Positions 5,250 through 5,774 of a DNA stretch of 5,774 nucleotides are shown piece by piece. This stretch comes from an uncultured Bacteroidales bacterium. GTDB taxonomy: Bacteria; Bacteroidota; Bacteroidia; Bacteroidales; UBA932. How positions within the stretch are numbered: position 1 is the first letter of the stretch; every line of letters starts with the position of its first letter. Below the pieces are notes generated by a model, which was not told the origin of the DNA, made no database searches, and was given only the letters and a program-made list of their open reading frames with translations. A program made the position numbers and the translations under genes. The stretch covers positions 1 to 5,774 of the forward strand of contig CAKULN010000093.1 of NCBI GenBank assembly GCA_934667175.1, written 5' to 3'.

Positions 5250-5345
5250 AACCCGTGGCAAGCCGTCAGCAAACAACCTCTTTGGCCGACTGTGTTAACT
5301 TTGACGTTGGCGCGAGATAACAGAATTCAGTCAACAAGGCAGAGC
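5250..5345 (+). repeat. Internal conserved block, direct repeat of 1-96
   Basis: This block matches 1-96 with no gaps and 8 substitutions, including the shared runs GTGGCAAGCCGTCAGCAAAC and TTTGACGTTGGCGCG. It lies about 100 bp inside the right end of the complete element. It is better conserved between the copies than the terminal repeat itself (92% against 76%), so it may carry a functional sequence. Confidence 0.9.
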
Positions 5346-5444
5346 ACATAAACCGCCAGACATTGAAGGACAGACAACGATGACGTTATATACCTTTTGT
5401 AATGTTTCCACAAAGGTACATACTTATTTTTACTTTACTTCTTT

Positions 5445-5469
5445 AACACATACTTTTGGACTTGGTCCG
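5445..5469 (-). repeat. Right terminal inverted repeat
   Basis: Reads AACACATACTTTTGGA and continues through CTTGGTCCG to 5469. It is the exact reverse complement of 4296-4320. The diverged copy of this end is at 106-130, matching 19 of 25 bases. Confidence 0.92.
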
Positions 5470-5475
5470 AATTGT
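5470..5475 (+). repeat. Target-site duplication, right copy (AATTGT)
   Basis: Identical to 4290-4295 and directly adjacent to the right terminal repeat. Confidence 0.8.
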
Positions 5476-5477
5476 CT

Positions 5478-5502
5478 GGTTGCTGAGCTAGTCGAAGCAC
5501 CC
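5478..5502. repeat. Dispersed-repeat-like motif TTGCTGAGCTAGTCGAAGCA
   Basis: The core closely resembles the short TTGCTGAGC-TGTCGAAGCA type motif seen scattered through intergenic DNA of many bacteria. Only one copy is in the window, so its repeat status rests on recollection. It lies next to the insertion site of the mobile element, outside its right end. Confidence 0.3.
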
Positions 5503-5516
5503 TACGTAGTGGGGAC

Positions 5517-5551
5517 AAAGAAAGAGGATGAAATCATCACCCTCTTTCTTT
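5517..5551 (-). terminator. Terminator of the tRNA-Ala gene
   Basis: An 11-bp perfect stem pairs AAAGAAAGAGG (5517-5527) with CCTCTTTCTTT (5541-5551). An inner GATG/CATC pairing almost closes the loop. On the minus strand it starts 3 nt after the tRNA 3' end, and its descending arm is U-rich. The arms are also near-symmetrical on the plus strand, so it could stop transcription from both sides. Confidence 0.65.
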
Positions 5552-5553
5552 TG

Positions 5554-5626
5554 TGGAGCATAGGAGGATCGAACTCCTGACCTCAAGATTGCGAACCTTG
5601 CGCTCTACCAGCTGAGCTAATACCCC
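5554..5626 (-). tRNA. tRNA-Ala (anticodon CGC)
   Basis: The 73 nt fold into a full cloverleaf. The acceptor stem is GGGGTAT with ATGCTCC. The D arm is GCTC-AGCTGGTA-GAGC, the anticodon arm CAAGG-TTCGCAA-TCTTG, the variable loop AGGTC, and the T arm AGGAG-TTCGATC-CTCCT. Bases 34-36 are CGC, which reads the alanine codon GCG. The G3-U70 wobble pair, the main identity element for alanyl-tRNA synthetase, is present, and the discriminator base is A73. The 3' CCA is not encoded (A73 is followed by CAA), so it must be added by the CCA-adding enzyme. A promoter lies directly upstream and a hairpin terminator directly downstream, so it is transcribed alone. Confidence 0.95.
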
Positions 5627-5636
5627 GTTCGGACTG

Positions 5637-5644
5637 CAAATATA
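5637..5644 (-). promoter_or_regulatory. -7 promoter element of the tRNA-Ala gene
   Basis: On the minus strand TATATTTG matches TAnnTTTG exactly and ends 10 nt before the mature tRNA 5' end. The upstream region has a run of seven T but no clear TTG at the expected spacing. Confidence 0.55.
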
Positions 5645-5707
5645 CAAAAAAACATTCACGACACCATTATATTCAATGAAAATTCATCGTCGCTTCGCAC
5701 GGCTCTT

Positions 5708-5774
5708 TCATTTAAGATTTCGTTGCCAGTCTAAAAATGTTGTTATTTTATAGCGGGTGTTTTCCTGTCCAGCA
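5708..5774 (-). CDS. Possible C-terminal end of a gene entering from the right edge
   Basis: A minus-strand frame is open from the window edge to a TGA at 5708-5710, reading NTRYKITTFLDWQRNLK at its end. The segment is only about 21 codons long, so it cannot be told from chance and no family is assigned. If real, the gene runs in the same direction as the tRNA, about 80 bp upstream of it. Confidence 0.22.
   Translation of the reverse strand, partial: AGQENTRYKITTFLDWQRNLK

Larger units (their letters stand above)
4296..5469. mobile_element. Transposase-less mobile element with 25-bp terminal inverted repeats
   Basis: The 1,174-bp segment is bounded by perfect 25-bp inverted repeats (4296-4320 and 5445-5469) and by a 6-bp direct duplication AATTGT (4290-4295 and 5470-5475). 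No frame inside encodes a recognisable transposase or recombinase, and the longest open frames (101-129 codons) look unconserved or overlap on opposite strands. The element is therefore non-autonomous: either a decayed insertion sequence or a MITE-like or RNA-bearing element moved in trans. The interior has many inverted repeats, notably a 28-bp stem at 4451-4537 and hairpins at 4842-4867, 5178-5193 and 5207-5239. A diverged right end occurs at 1-130, showing that it is multicopy. It inserted 45 bp after the stop of the lipoprotein gene. The family is not assigned; a 6-bp duplication does not single out one insertion-sequence family. Confidence 0.85.

Noticed and set aside
4296..5469. Group II intron or retron interpretation of the structured element
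   Set aside because: I see no GUGYG-type 5' end, no domain V signature and no reverse transcriptase. The terminal inverted repeats and target duplication point to a DNA transposition mechanism.
4852..5740. 13-bp direct repeat AGTCTAAAAATGT at 4852-4864 and 5728-5740
   Set aside because: It is A/T-rich, close to chance expectation, and the flanks do not extend the match.
1..5774. CRISPR array
   Set aside because: There is no series of regularly spaced short repeats anywhere in the window.

Overview
The window looks like an accessory stretch of a Bacteroidales (Bacteroidota) chromosome. Three observations support this. Several genes are preceded by a TTG-(19-20 nt)-TAnnTTTG promoter, the form recognised by the Bacteroidetes primary sigma factor. 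Shine-Dalgarno sequences are mostly absent. The recognisable protein families are DUF5053, a DUF1080 lipoprotein and a FISUMP-type lipoprotein, all common in gut Bacteroidales. The genus cannot be fixed from this sequence.

Layout. Positions 1-130 are the right-hand end of a repeated element that begins left of the window. Next comes a minus-strand operon (914 down to 132) with its own promoter: a 52-codon ORF, a 16-bp perfect palindrome, a DUF5053 gene, the C-terminal relic of a second DUF5053-like gene, and a terminator. Positions 946-1399 hold gene debris: the 3' end of a beta-rich protein on the minus strand and a frameshifted remnant on the plus strand. Positions 1437-2732 (minus) encode a lipoprotein with two DUF1080 (3-keto-disaccharide hydrolase-like) domains. 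It is divergent from a plus-strand lipoprotein at 2958-4244 with a FISUMP-type C-terminal domain, and the two share a 225-bp AT-rich promoter region.

The most notable object is at 4296-5469. It is a 1,174-bp mobile element with 25-bp perfect terminal inverted repeats, a 6-bp target-site duplication (AATTGT), no recognisable transposase and an interior rich in inverted repeats. One of these is a 28-bp perfect stem at 4451-4537. The fragment at 1-130 is a diverged copy of its right end in the same orientation. The two copies therefore bracket about 4.2 kb containing the DUF5053 operon and both lipoprotein genes.

Right of the element are a short dispersed-repeat-like motif, a terminator hairpin and a tRNA-Ala(CGC) gene on the minus strand with its promoter. 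A possible C-terminus of a gene entering from the right edge follows. No single pathway links the genes. The lipoproteins are predicted to be envelope or cell-surface proteins, and the left operon resembles prophage or ICE cargo. The window reads as a patchwork shaped by insertion and decay beside a tRNA gene.
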